Shown here: piece after piece, positions 33,635 to 47,849 of the stretch | Position numbering within the stretch: the stretch's first letter is position 1 | Layout: every line of letters starts with the position of its first letter | Assembly (NCBI GenBank): GCA_963969395.1 | Contig: OZ017798.1 | Span: forward strand, 14,686,173 to 14,750,172 | DNA: 64,000 nt | Direction of reading: 5' to 3' | Origin: Pseudoscleropodium purum | Lineage: Eukaryota; Streptophyta; Bryopsida; Hypnales; Brachytheciaceae | Program-made: the position numbers and the translations under genes | The notes under the pieces: generated by a model | Told to the model about the DNA's origin: nothing | The model's input: the letters and a program-made list of their open reading frames with translations, nothing else | Databases searched by the model: none

Positions 33635-36600
33635 GCCAAAAAAATGCTTTTAGTGAATTAGAATGCTTACATCTTGTAATCCACATGGTGGAAATTTTTG
33701 AAATTCTTACCACATATTTTCAATTTAGCATACTACAAGAACTTATGGTTTCATATGTCAAAAAAAAAAAATTTCAAAAATTTGGTACTTCTACTAGAAA
33801 TGGCAGTTATTGAGTATTTTGAGAGAAAACATAGTCAAGGAACTTAAAGGGTTAATACTATATTAAATTGAATTCTTACAAGATATGACGGGAGCATCTA
33901 ATTTTAATTAACTTGTGTATTAATTATGATTGTAGTTAGATCATGGTCTTCCTTACTTAAAATAATTAGACAAAATCTAAAAATAATAATTTGTGGTGCT
34001 TAAAAAGTCCATTGCTTGGAAGGTTTAACTCATCCACATTCCCTATTAAACTCTTTTAGGGGGATTTTTGACCATCATAATTAATAAAAAACATACATAG
34101 ATATATTGTATATTTTGTGAAAATTTTCATCACTTCACAAAATCAAAATTCTAATAGGGAATCCATTAGAGAGAATTTGAGGCTTGTAGAGGATTGTTTG
34201 ACTTTTGGTAGCAATATAAATACAAAAAAATCATGAATTAAAATTATAAAAATATTATTTTGCCTCAAAATCTGAGATTGTATGGAAAAATAATATTATA
34301 AATATTTTTTATTATAAAATATATATTTTTTACTTCCATATATTGTATTTGCACTATCTATTGTCAAAAATCAAATGGCCCTTCGTAGGCCCCATATTTT
34401 CTTTGATGGTAGGTCTACTCTTCTATTGACCAACATGCCATTTTTTCTCCTAATACACCTATGAATTGCAACTAATATTGCCTAAAATTTTTGAATGATT
34501 TGAACAACATTGATGTATAGCATTGTTTTGATCAAAATTCTCTATTATTGTGATTGTCACCTATGCACTTTGGAGTGAAAATTTGAACAAATTTTTATTG
34601 ATATAATTTAATCAATTTTAATTTGTACTAAAATTGTGGGGAGTTTATTGGTGTAAAATTTAGAATCCATGTGAGAAACGCTATGAGGTGCAGTTTATAT
34701 TTTGGATTAGAAATTATAGTTTATAATATATAGAAATATAGGAGAATAAATGAAAGTAATTTTTGGACAATATAAATATGACAAGCTGTGATAAATGTTG
34801 GATTATAGATTCTTAAAATTTTACTTTGGAGTGCTAATAATGTGGATATCCAAGAAAATATAATTTGTTGGATACCAACCTTTACAAATAGGCTATGGAG
34901 CACTATCTATTGGGAATGGTCCAATGATGAATAGAAATTGTTTTGTTTGAATGCTCAATTCAAATTTTGTTCAAGGAACTTTGGTATTTTGTGGTAACCC
35001 TTAGGATTTACATTTCTTTCACCTCTTCATTTCTATTCCTTTATAGGTTTAAGGCACTAGAGATTCGTGTTTGGTTCATCTTTTTTCACTTCTTACATGA
35101 CCACATCTTTTGATTTTCTTATTGGATTTTAGAATCACATTGCAAGCTTTAAGTATCTATAGTTTACAATGCAAGGTTTTGGTAGTCCCCATACATACAA
35201 TTATTCTACAATTAAGGATACATTGGTTGATTTATAAGGGATGGTATGTTTAACAATGGGGTTATAGATGAAGGTTTATTCTTTGGTGACCAAGGACCCT
35301 CAAACTTAAAACTTGACATCTTCAATTATTAACCTTGGTTTTATTTGTAAATAATATATCTTCAATATATTATTAATATTTATTTATATGCTATTGATGA
35401 TCATTTTATACTTGTAGTTTTCCTTGTTTGTATATTGATTGGTTTCCTTGTTGGTATAATATACAATTTTTTTGTAAGTACATGTTGATTTTTTGTTAGT
35501 GTAATATGTATTTTTTATTGTTGATGCATATAATTCATGTTTTTGATTATTAGTATGTACAAATTGCATTTCCAACGATGCATTTCTTACTATGCATGTT
35601 TTGATAATAAAACATTATTGTCATCTCTAAACCTTATTGTTTGTACATGTTGCACCCTTTAGTAACACTTATCTTTTAATTTCATCTCCAAGTGCTCCTT
35701 GTAGCACTTCACTTCTAGTGGCATTAAGGGTCACGATGACCTAACACTACACATGCCATGCACATACGACATAAGGTTTCAACTCAAGTCATGGGGTTCC
35801 CTATTCTTCTTGATTCTCAACTCTTTCTTCCTACACTTAACTTCCACAAGAAACCAAGTATGTCATTTGATGAAATGGGGAAGAACTTCCATTGATGTCC
35901 AATTACTTGGTTGCATCACTACTCCCCACCAGTGCTAACCGCCTTTGAATGGGTCCTAACTCCCAACTAGGCCCAACTACTTTCACACTGGAACTCATTC
36001 ACCAAGACTCACCAATTGGGACTCACATTGTAGCCTAGTGTAGAGCAAGACACACCCAATTGGTATCAAAAAAAGTACAAGCACTCCATAGTATCACACA
36101 AGTGATGGTGAGGCTCCAACACCAACTTTACCACTGTAGCCACTTTAGTTCACTATAGCACCATTTGAGAGTGAGGAAGGAGACCACCTTCTTTATAGTA
36201 ATCTTTATGAGATTTGGCAACTTCTTCATCCTTTACGTCTCCAAGAGCATTCAAGACACTCTTCAACTTGGAAGACCACTTGATTCCAAATTATTTTTCC
36301 AAAATCCAGTACCAAAGGACTTTCAATCTTCTTTCGGGATAACTTTTAGCTCAAGGCTTTAAATCCCATGCACAAGTCCATTTTTGTGATATATGCATTT
36401 GGTAGATCACCTTGAACTACTTACTTTTCCAATTCCAACAAGTTATAAGGAAGTTATGGCCCTCTAAAGATCCAAGTTCCTTGGGAGGGTACTTCTTTGA
36501 GACACTGCCTTCTTTGGATGCCTGTAACTTTCAGCTTCCAACTAATCTCCTTGGGATCCTTATCATTCTAGAAAGTTTTTCTTTTAAACTTTTTAACAAT

Positions 36601-38143
36601 ACATGGCATGCCCTATTTGGCTAAAAGAATCATCCTCAAATTCCTACTCTCACATCTACACCTTGGGACATGTCTGTACCGGATTAGAACACTACTAACT
36701 TTGAGGAGCCATATCTTTTGACTCACAATTCAGATCCTCACATTCTTTAGGCCAATGGGTGCAACTTCCTACAAGCTTTTTAAACATGTGTAGTATGCTA
36801 CCTTTTTTTTATCCTAAATAAAACGCTACAATGCTCTAATTTCTCACAACTCCCAATTCCTCACACTCTCATCTCTTGCAAGGCTTAAGAAGTCACCTCC
36901 AACATCCCTCTTACTAAGGTAATATTGGCATGCCTCAAGATGAGGGTCATAATAGTACATGTGTATGTGTGTAAGGTTGTGCTATATGAATAGTTATATA
37001 TTTCATCGTACAATACTTTCCATATTATTGACCATTTTGAAAACCAACCTTGAAAAATGGAGAAAGAATTATAACTCATGTCTATTGTAGGGTGGCCTTA
37101 AAAAATAAGAAAATAATTGTAAATGCAAATAGGAATTGCTTTCAATCAAACTTGAAAACAATAGGATTTTAATAGGGTGGATTATGTTCCATAAAAAAAA
37201 TTACATAACTTCCATTAAATTATCCTTATTTTACAAGAAGGTGCCTTAATTTTAGTTATCAAAAAAATCTGAGGTTGAAATATGTGCCAACTTAAATTCT
37301 TTTTATTTCATAGATTTTCAATCCCATCCTAGCTCTATCATTGAATGATTTTAAGAAATTTTGACACCTAATTCAAACTTGTATATTGTCTAGTAAATGG
37401 ATGACAAAGAAATTTTTGATGATGATTACATATTAAATTTGAAAGAAAACACAACATCAATATCAAATTCATGTCCATATTTGTAATCTATTAAAAAAGG
37501 TTTGAACTTTTCTAATTTTTTCACACATTTTTTGACCCTTAAACCACTAAGATATATGCTATGTATAAATTATTAAGAACCATAATTTTCTCACATACAA
37601 AAATGAGAATCATAAGTAAATTTTCCTAAAACTCAAGTGTAGAAAAATTGTATTAGAGTACTATATGGAAAATTGGGAGTGTGTGGAAAATAATTTGAAA
37701 ACTAGGATTGTGTAGGCTATATCGTAATGGCATTTGAAATTTTTTTAAATAGATTTTCTTAGGTCTTGTCCATCAGGGTTGAAAAACTTTGAATTTTCTT
37801 GGAGTGAAGCTTTGTTTAGTAGAGGTTAAGTAAAGCCCTCTAAAACTAGGACCTCAAAGTCATGACAACAAATTCTTCATATTGTTCTTTTGATAATAGG
37901 AGTACCAAATGATAGAAATACCAAAGAATATTAATGTGCAATTGAAATTTTAAGACTAAGAATGATGTGGACAATACTTTTGTTTTGTATGACCAAAAAA
38001 TGCACAAAATTTGAATCCCCTAGAAGTGTAGTCAAGTCTATTAAAGGGTTTTTGAAGCCAAAACAAGACTGCAAGTTCTCCAACTTCAAAAATGCTATGA
38101 ACGCAACCAACAATGTAGTTTGATGTAGCCAAAAGAGTGCGAC
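33635..38143. other. AT-rich stretch without recognised gene
   Basis: No convincing coding region or element ends were found. Short frames at 35753-36624 and elsewhere have no recognisable motif. Confidence 0.5.
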
Positions 38144-39505
38144 TACTACTAGGATTTGAGTGTTTTATGATTGCAAAAATATGATTGAGAATGATTGGCA
38201 ACTGCTTGCAATCATATTTTTGGATTCCACAACGTTTGAAAAAAACATAACTGCAAATATGACTGCCAGTCATATTTTGCCTTTGTACTTCATGGGTGTA
38301 AAGTATACATGCATGGGGAATGGCAAAATACTTCTTAAAGAACCGTAGAGAACATATTACAGGAACACCAGTCATATTTGTCAATCATATTTTTGCATAT
38401 ATGACTACATGCAATCATATTCTATAGTCATATTTTTGTAGGTTTACATTTTTTTTGAAGTTTTTTTTTTACAGCCTTTTAAAAATTTGGGCAACCTAAA
38501 AAAATGTAAATAAATTATTGCTCAAAATTGTAAAGTTTTAGCCATTGTTTTTGGAGGATCTTAAATCCTAATCGTCATTTTTTAGGGTTTTAAGACCCTA
38601 GCCACCACTTCATTTGCTTCATCTTCTTTGTTTTTTGTTGCTTTTTAACTCTTGTTTCTTCTTCCTCCTTTTGTTTTTTGAAATTGTTGTTGTTGTTGTT
38701 GTTGTTGTTGCTGTTTAGTTGTTGTCTCTTAATTATTGCTTCAAAATTGTTATTTCAATGTTAATGTTTCAAGATTGTTGCCTCAAGTTGAATCTTAACT
38801 CTTGCTTAATTGTTGTCTTTTAGACATTATTTTCTATTGTTTATTATTTCTTGTCTCTTATTATCTTTTATTGCATTTTAACTTATCTTATTTTTGCTTC
38901 TTATTGGTTTTTAGTTTTAGTTGCCTCTTGTTATATCTTAACTTTTACTTCTTACTATCTTTTAGTACTAACTTGAATTAAAAAATGATTCACTATAGTC
39001 ATACGCTACATCAACCAAAATATGACTCACTACAATCATATCCCATATTACTCAAAATATGACTCGCGGCAGTTATATTTCATATCACTCAAAATATGAC
39101 TCACTACAATCATATTCCAAATCACTTAAAATATGACTCACTATAGTCATATCTCATATTACTCAAAATATGATTCATTGCAATCATATTCCATGTTAGC
39201 CAAAATATGACTACAGTGAGTCATATTCTATGTAGGGTTTTAAAATTTTTCCTGGGCAACTCAAGAAAAAGTCAAGTCTCTAAGGATAGTTAACATATAT
39301 GCCATGTTGGCAAAATACATCTAAAAATGGTTTATTATACTCCCAAATCCATATGATTGCAAATATGATTCACTAGTCATATGATTGAAAGTGAATGACT
39401 TAGCGTGAGTCATCTACAATGATTTTTGCTTGAGTCACATTTCTTGATTTTATGACTCACTGTAGTCATATTTTATAGTCATAAAACAATCATTTTCTTA
39501 TAGTG
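38144..39505. mobile_element. CACTA-like non-autonomous element, probable
   Basis: The right end is CTTATAGTG (39497-39505), preceded by a segment that mirrors the left side: the complement of the right end gives TTGTTTTATGA, and 38158-38170 reads GAGTGTTTTATGA. The left terminus TACTACTAG is a degraded CACTA-type end. Flanking triplets gac/cac match at two of three bases. Inside are many inverted 'tcatatttt'/'aaaatatga' pairs, a (GTT)n run at 38685-38712 and a 37-bp tandem array. No transposase is present. Confidence 0.55.
38990..39225. repeat. 37-bp tandem array
   Basis: About six units of AAAATATGACTCACTACAAT followed by 'catattccatattactc'-like sequence. It lies inside the CACTA-like element; similar arrays near CACTA ends bind their transposase, so the same role is possible here. 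Confidence 0.75.
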
Positions 39506-40708
39506 CACATTTTTTTTTTAAAACTAATTTTTAAAATTTTTAAAATTTTTAAAATTACTTTATTATTATTACTTAAAATTTTGAAAGCCAATCGTACCCT
39601 TCGCTGCGAAGGAACAATGACAAAAACAAGTCCAAAATAGCCTATTATTGCCTTCAAACTTCTTCTAATGATTTAGAAAAGTGGATTGGACTATAATTCC
39701 AAGGATTCTTGGACCAATAGGCTCTACTAGCCAATCATTAAAAAAGAGCTTAAGATATGAGCTACCTTAGATTTCAAATATACTAAAATTGCGTATTACA
39801 TATTTTTTTGACTACTTTTCACTTCCTACTACCTTCAAATATTGGCCTTTCAAATACAAGACATGAATTTCGAGAGATTTGTTCAAAGGCTTTTGGCTTC
39901 TATTCTAAAGAAGGCCTAAAACATACTTAATGTAAATCTCCTTGAAGTTGCTGACAAAAATGAAAAAAAATGTTCAATCTAACAATAGAAATTATTTACA
40001 ATGCTTAAAGTATGATTATCTCTACAAAAGGCCAACAATGTATCAAGTAATGCCACCCAAATTTTTTTGGAAAGTGTGCAACAAATGCCATGATTTAATA
40101 GAAGATTTTTCTTGGCACAAAAAAACTTTGTTTTTGTTGAAATTTGGCAACTCCACCAAATCTACTCTTTCTTCTACAAATAATTTTTTGGATTAGCAAT
40201 TATGGAGATTCTTCTAGCTATTGTACATTAGGATTCTTGCAATTGGTTGAAGATCAAAATAAATTGTTGCACTAGAGTAGCAAACAAATAATCCATCATC
40301 CCAAATTATGACCCTATATTTGCTAACATGATATCTTTACGAACAATTGACCATTCTCTAAGAGCATCTCTACTAGTTTGGCTACTAAGTCCACTCCATA
40401 ATTTTTAAGATGACAAACGAGCAATATATGCATGATCTTGCCAAAATATATTTTTGGTATGTCAAAAATCATATTTTTATCATTATTTTGTCAAACTCTA
40501 CTAGATGCTATTACTTATCTTCAACAAGTCTCATTGATCTCATCAATGTTGAGAGTCTTTTTGCTTTTGCTCACTAGTAGATCTACGATTGGTTGGAAGT
40601 GAAAATAACAAGTTGCATGAGTGGGAGACATTAGTGATCTCTCCAAATTTTAAATACAATGCTTTTTTTTTTATCACCTATTAATAGTTAGACCATCAAA
40701 AATACTCT
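39506..40708. other. AT-rich stretch without recognised gene
   Basis: A lone 84-codon plus-strand frame at 39942-40196 has no recognised motif. Confidence 0.45.
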
Positions 40709-40860
40709 CACTAGTAGAAAAGGGTATCTTAAAGCACCAAGCTACAATGTCAAAACTTAGTGCTCCAAGACCATATGAACACCAAGTTGTTTCTCTTATG
40801 GTTTTAGAGCACCAAACTCTAACATTGTAGTTGGTGCTTCAAATACCTTTTCTACTAGAA
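40709..40860. mobile_element. CACTA-type MITE
   Basis: The left end CACTAGTAGAAAAGG is mirrored by CCTTTTCTACTAG at the right, whose last two bases are changed (CTAGAA instead of CTAGTG). Flanking triplets TCT (40706-40708 and 40861-40863) form the 3-bp target duplication. The 152-bp interior is also largely self-complementary ('aaagcaccaa'...'ttggtgctt'). Confidence 0.85.
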
Positions 40861-41399
40861 TCTAATGAATAAACCATATGTGAAGGTCATAAATAATAAG
40901 GAAATGTCAAAATTCAATTTGCAAATAAGATTTTGAGAGGTTTACATTACCTTAAACCAATTACATGAAAGACACACATGGCACTTTTAGACCAAAATTT
41001 TGTAATTTTTTTGGTCTGGATTTGGTTCTCGCATAGGCTAGACTTCTTCTTCAATAGCAATCAAGCTTGAGGTTTGATATGGAAGACAACCCATTTTGAA
41101 CCACCCTCTATTCTTGCTATATAGATTGCTCTCTTTTAGTATAGGAAGAGATTAATAGTGACTATTATGGCACAATTTACAACACAATTATGGTGCATTG
41201 CGATTGGCTACAAGATTCTCAAGATTGCAACCAACCCTTGGTGGATTTTGCAACTAGCCCTTGGTTGAAAATAGGAAAGCCTTCTATATCAGCAGCATGG
41301 GTTAGACAAAATCTTCAGCTAAAAACTCCATAGTAATAATCTTTTGAGTAACAAAAATCTGGAATATTATTGGAAACCTTCCAAACTCTGTTTCTGCAC

Positions 41400-43221
41400 A
41401 CAGGAAAATTTCTCCACCGAAGAAACCCGCCCTGCAGATACGTGTGATTGCTTAAGTGGTCAGAAATGGGTTGCCTGACTTGCCTCCCTTAACGGGGGAG
41501 AGAGGAGGGGGGCGGGGGGAAAGAGCGGCGGAAAGAGAGCATCGCACTGTTGCAGTCGATATCGTAGCAACCAAAAGCCGCGCGATGCGGACACCCCGAC
41601 CTCCACTCCAGGCAGATCCTGTAAATGTAAATGTAAAGTTTCGAATCCATTCGAAGTGTCGCTCGAAGCTGCCAAGGAAATTAGTCCGCGCCATTCTTTT
41701 GGCCCAACGAGCGGGTCTTGCGCCATGCTCATTTGCTGGCATGTCGCACTTCCAAGCTAAGTCCGCCTCAGGCACGCCACTTGCAAGCTGCTTCTAAGCC
41801 ATCGTAACTTACTTACGGCGAGATTCGATGCTCCTGGCGAATGAACCTGTTCCTAGTCTGGTTGATGCAAATGGCTCGGAAAATAACAATCATTGTTTAA
41901 ACTTTGTATTTCTAGGGACGAGAATTTTTCTTTCAACTAATTTTCGGGAGTCATGAGTGTGATCTAAATTTTGGACGGACGGAGCAGGACTACCGGAGAG
42001 GAGAGGCTCAATTTTCTTTTTTGAAATTGTGTGAAGAATTAGAGCGAAGATTCGGTGACGGTGTAAGTGATTATTCGCGTTCTCTGGTTTCTAATGCAAC
42101 AACTATTTGAACAGGTTTTAAATCTTTATGTCGGCAAATTTGAAATTTCATAAATAATTCACATGTTGTCCAAGAAATGCTAGCTAAGAGGATGTGTGTG
42201 GAATCCTTTTTCAAATTCCATGCTACTTGGATGCTTTTATGTGCAGTTAGCTTGGCTTGAGAGATTATCGGCAAAATGCAACAGAGCGGGAATATTCCGT
42301 TTCATAGATTGACGTTCAATAGGTTGATGCAGCTGTTCCAGGCCGCAATACGGCACTTGGCCCTATTGTCGTCAAGGAGTCAACTCCAGGTCGTAACAAG
42401 AAACTGGAAGGGGAACTTCAGTTGTACAGTATGTCAGACGGAGAGGCTACAGTACCGTTGGGAAAAGCCTCCTGGAGACGCATTTGAGGGTAAGGAATCT
42501 TGGAACTCGGAGCATTGGATACCGAAAGCGGGAGCGGAAGCTCCGAAGGTAAAGGGGTGTGCAATTGATCTTCATCGGGGGTTTATCAAGTACTGGTCCG
42601 TACGTGATTCAGAAGTGTGATCAGTGTTTGCTTCACTCTGAGTATTTTTGTAAGTGGAGGGAATTTTTGAATCACTGATGAAGAGTAGAATTTCTATCAC
42701 AGGTTAACTTGTTAGTCACTGCTTGAGTGCTAGCATGATGCCAATTAGGAAATAGTAATGACGTTGAACTGGAGTACAATCGACTGTAAGAGCTTACTAC
42801 TGCTGAGGGAGGTGAAGCTTTGAGCACAAGTAAGAGGGGTAGGCGAGTGTTTGCTGCTATGACGATATCGTGACGTCTTATTATTCCTGTTCAGGTGTTT
42901 CCTCGTTAGAATCTTTGTTGAAAAGAACTTGGACTGATGGCCTGTGTGATGATACGATGTTCCCTACTGTGACAGGTATTCCTGTTACGCAGAACAGCAA
43001 AGAGGTTCAGGTTCTACGGGCCAAGGACTTGGTGATAGTTGCAGTGCGCATGGAAAAAATGGATTCGAGTGCGGTGCGGGTGGAGAGGATCAAAGTAGAG
43101 AACCTTGAAGACATGAGGCCGTAACGCAGTTCAAAGTGACGCACCCTGTGGAAAACATCCTTGGGAGCGGAGAATTGGAGGGGAGTCCAAGGCGGAGAAG
43201 CGGGAGGCAAAATTTGAAGTT
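41400..43221 (+). promoter_or_regulatory. Promoter and leader region of the At3g27390-like gene, probable
   Basis: Base composition changes sharply from the AT-rich upstream DNA, and 41450-41790 is GC- and CpG-rich. Frames of 113 codons (41456-41797) and 114 codons (42276-42620) exist but resemble no family I know. They may be leader exons, upstream frames or chance. No TATA box was fixed. Confidence 0.35.
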
Positions 43222-46200
43222 ATGGCGGACGAGGCTGCGGGGAAGGGTTTCTCAAGAGCTATATCTGCGGGACCATTAGGCACAATTGCCAGGCTATTGT
43301 GGTTTCTTTTGTTGTGTTTGATACTGTTCGTCATCGGACTTGGGAAAGGTTGTTTTTTTCATTTTGCAGTCGTTGATTTTCTGAATTTGCTTAGAATGGA
43401 CCTCATCATTCTTTTTTCTCGTTTTCTCAATTTGCGATTGGTTTTGAGGTGGTTATGAGCCTTGTCGTCGTCCTCCACCTATCAGCTGAACAATGCTTCA
43501 CCTTTGTTTTCTAGTAAACATTGCGCACAGACCTAACGAGATTTTTCTCACTTGTAACATAGATAACCTGCTAATATGCCGCAGGATTACGAGCAGGCTA
43601 GGTCTTAAAGGAAACCTAAATCTAGCACAAATGACAGAAAGTGAATAGGACTGAAACTCTTTGTAAGGATGTTGCCGTCAATTGTCTATAGTGGCTTAGC
43701 TGTAGGGAGTTATTGAACTGTAGAAAATTTCTATCTGTCATCTCCACTGTGCATTCTATTGTGAAGTCGAGGTTTTTCACCACAGGCTCCCTACCATGCT
43801 TTTCTCGTTAATCGAAAGACACTTTGTAATTTGATCTGGATCGGAGTGTTTTCTTACTGGGTCGAGGTGCATGGCTTGCGGATGTATGACCCACGTCCGT
43901 CTGTCGTTGTTCGACGGCAAGTCTCGTGAATCACACTTATCAGTATCCCTTTATTGTGCAGCCGCCATTTTTGGACCATTAGCAACTTTGATATTTTTTG
44001 TTGGAGACATGGCCGTGGTGATTGGACTCTGGCCAGCACACGTGGTCATGATATATCGCGCAGTTGCAATGTACGCTCTTGTGTTTTGCTACTGCACTGT
44101 TCTCACGTCTCTCTCCGCTTTTTCCTTCTCTTATTCTACCTTTTTTTTGAAGTAAATAGAAAGAAATTATATTGCAGAACTGTTATCGGCTTCCATGGTT
44201 AGCAGAGTTTTGTGTAGGTGGATAATGGGGAGCTTTATTCTTAAGCTCGGAACTTGAGCTTCATAATGTGAACTGTTTATAGGACCAAGAAGCTGGGAGT
44301 TGTATTGAAGAGTTTTCTGATATTATTGCTGCCGATTCCGCTGCTGCTCTGGCCTATTGGAGCAGGGGTTGGTAGCGTACTCGCTGGCTTTGGCTATGGA
44401 GCTGGTCAACCTTTGGTAGCAACTTTCGAAGCTGTGGGAGAGAACAGGGAAAACAAGTTCTACCACACCTTTGTGGTAAGTAGGATCCAATTTTGAATAT
44501 TTAGTGGTTTTAAACCTTCACTTGAATACTTTGTGGTCTTCTTTGAAGATACGGTGGAGTGATTGATCTGGGTGCAATTTTTATGGATGAAAGTGTATGT
44601 GTGGGGTTTTAATGTCCTATCTGCAAGATATCCATTAATGCGCAAAGTTCTTGCCTTATCACAACTAATGCACTGTACGAATAAAGATATATTGGGTGTG
44701 CGAAACTAATTGTGAATCACACTTTAAATGTCCACCGCACTACAATTTGTGAGAAAATAACTGTCAACTAGACACTTGATTGGAATTTCCTAGATAGAGT
44801 CGCCTATTGTATTACCTATTGGGTGACACAACCCTAATATTGTTATTAGTGTACTGATGTTTCTGGGACATCTCAGGACGGCACTGTGAGCACTCTGACA
44901 GGATCCTTCAAATTTGTGCGGGACTTCTTTGATTTCATCTATCACTCCGTCTGTGGTTCAGTTCAAGAATTCCGTCTTGGAGAACCGAAAAATGGCAAGC
45001 CTGTCGAAGTCACGTAAAGTCTTATCCTCTTACTTTTGTCATATGCATTCAAGGTGCGATTTTATGGAATCTGTTTCTACTGTGAGAAGTTATTTTGAGT
45101 TGGATATTTAAATCAGGAGCACACACTAAGAAAGTGGCATCTTCTTGCAGGTTACACGAGCTTCCATTATGTGCTATTGTTGGATTACTAGGGATACTTG
45201 TTGACACTCCGGCGATAGGTATTGTGGCGTTGTGCAAAATGCCAATTATGCTTTACAAAGGATGGCGTCGATTACTGCTAGACTTGGTGGACAGAAACGG
45301 TTCTTGCGTGGAGGCTGCCTGTGTACCTTTTGCGGGGCTTGCGATCGTCTTTTGGCCCTTGATTGTTGTGGCATCTGCACTTACTGCTTTCCTCTGCAGC
45401 CCATTCTTTGGACTGTACAGTGCCGCCGTGGTGTATCAGGTCTGTGATTTCGTTTCCTAACACTATTTTGTTTATGTGTTAATCATAAGTTCATGAGTTT
45501 CCATGGATTGGTGTATGAATTTTTGTGGCCTTTGCTGAAAAGTGAGAATCTATTTGGAATCCTTTCTTGTTCTTCAATTTAAAACTTAAATATTTGGACT
45601 TAATGCCAAGTATTGTCCTGTTAGGAGCTGAGCCTTGAGATTTTTCATCCTGTTTGCAGGAGATGTCTTACAAATGCGGGCTAAAATACATAGTCGCTGT
45701 TGTAGCTGAATTTGATGAATACTCCAGCGATGTCCTTCATACTCATGAAGGGTCATGTTTACCAAGGTATTATCTTGCGGGCAATACTTGTGATGAAGCT
45801 TATTATCACAAGGTGATTTATTGCTGTAATGAGTTTTGTTTCTGAGATATGATTTTAACTGCTCGTTAATAGTTCATTTGATTGTTTCTGAAACTTGTTT
45901 CTTCAAAGAATTTGTTACCATTGTTGCCAAGTTACAGCACGAGTTTTCTACTTTGTGGACAGCCAGGCCCAAGTACCGAAAGAGCAAGGAAACTTCAAAA
46001 CTTGATGTTGTAGCTGGAACATCAGATATTGAAAATGTGAAAGGGAAAGCTGAACAGAATCATGCACTGGAGATACCCAAACCACAGCTCAATACTCAGA
46101 AGTCCCTCCGACAGACTTTAAAAGAAGTGAAGCTTGTGCATGTAAGAAAACTTCTTTTGTGCATCTAGGTTTTCTAGAGAGCGATTTTCAAGTGTATATT

Positions 46201-47849
46201 ATCTGTAGTGAACTGCCGTCTTGATAGTGACCATAGGGATATCATTCGAACTTCGTGTGGGTTTTTGACTTCCCAATCAATCAGTGCTGAATAAGACTGC
46301 CTGTGTTTTCACGATGTGCCGAATGGCTTGTCGATAGGGGAAGGATTTGAAGAACAAAATCTTGCTTAATATTTCCCCCATTTTATGGCACCTTGTTCTA
46401 AGGGATTACTTCTTTATGCAGATTCTCGAGAACAAGTTTGCAAGCATGGACAGGGACGGAAAATTACTGATTAATGCTGGCGTATTGACGCATTCAGATA
46501 TTGAAGCTGCTATGAAGGGAGATAGGATCACGGGTAAAATCATGTTAGAGTGTCTACCAGCTTATTCCCTACTAGAAAATCTCATGCACTCTGCCAAATC
46601 GAACTCTCCTGGCATGATCTTATGTAAGTTTACGGTTACAAGTTGATATTCTCTGGAGGAACCAACCGGTTCACCTTGTTTGTAAACATGAAATGCTCGT
46701 TAATGTCACGTTCTATTGTTCATCATATCTCGTAGTAAGAAGATTTAAGAATCGCAAACCCGAACTACAATGAGAGCACATTGTCTGGTCAATTTGTTCT
46801 TGCTGCGGATTGAGTATGTCTTCAGAGTCTTCCATTGTTGATACGGGCTTAATCAAAGTTTAAAGGTGTCTGCTCACATTTAACGAGTTCTTGGGTATGA
46901 TTAGTGCGTCTCCGTCGTCTTCCTCCGATTGTTTGCTGAAGTGGTTCTAGACTTCAATGACATTATTGACCAATGCTGAACTTGCCTGGACAGTGGATGG
47001 AACAGAAGTCACCATGTCTAACAGACCCAGCGATCGGCTAGCAGAATGGTTCTTTGAGCCACTTCTGACTCTTAAAGATCAATTGCGAGCAGCTCACCTT
47101 CAGGAAAGTGAGGAGCATTATCTTGAAAAGCTTATTCTAATGGGGGGCGACACTGAGCTAATGGGCAGCTGGCAAAATGGTGGTGTAGAACCTGAGAATG
47201 ACATGAGGAGAGGTGAACTGCAAGCACTAGCCCGTCGGTAAGCTTGACTTTGCGGATCACAAACGCTCCTATACATCAAATTTCTTTAGTATAGTTGTAG
47301 TAATTAACCTCACGCAATTTCATAATTTAATGTCCACTTCAGCAGTGACCAAAATGTTCTTAGGTTCTATACACAATTGGCCAATATTGTAATAGAGATA
47401 TTCTTTGATCGTGTCAGAGTGAGGATGATGACCCTGTATCAGTAAAATGTTGGGGTCAAATTGACCGTGATTAATTTTTGCCCTCTTTTTTTCACCTAAT
47501 TCATTGAAAACCCAATGAATTAAAGAATGACTCTAATATACTGACTTTTCTTCACAGGATTCAGGGTATTTCCACCTCCATTTCGCGAGTGCCTACGCAC
47601 CGACGGCGACTCGAGAATCTCATGAAGTCTTTCCAGGCATATGTGGAAAACATGGACAATATTAGCGAGAATTTGAGCAATCAGAAAACCCTGCCAGGCA
47701 GAAGCAAGAGCGTGAAGAAGGCCCGGAGCTACAACATTCGAAGCTTGATGAAAGAGGGTTCGAAGCGATTCCTCCCGACAACTGTCTCCGCTTCTGAGAG
47801 GCACGGTAACCCGGAAGACATCAATGCGAATGGGGATCAAGCTGTCTAG
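43222..47849 (+). CDS. Membrane protein of the At3g27390 family
   Basis: Ten exons close in phase to give 624 residues: 43222-43348, 43962-44070, 44283-44475, 44877-45013, 45151-45439, 45660-45766, 45967-46141, 46422-46623, 46994-47237, 47558-47849. All introns are GT-AG. The N-terminal part is very hydrophobic: a first pair of helices (ARLLWFLLLCLILFVIGLGK, then GPLATLIFFVGDMAVVIGLW), a third after KKLGVVLK, and further ones around LCAIVGLLGILVD and AGLAIVFWPLIVVASALTAF. Conserved family boxes are visible: PIGAGVGSVLAGFGYG, VATFEAVGE, FVRDFFDFIYHS, EFDEYSSDVL, PRPKYRK and TMSNRPSDRL. The C-terminal third is soluble and basic, ending after ARRIQGISTSISRVPTHRRR. The closest known member, Arabidopsis At3g27390, is slightly shorter and has no established function. 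Confidence 0.92.
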
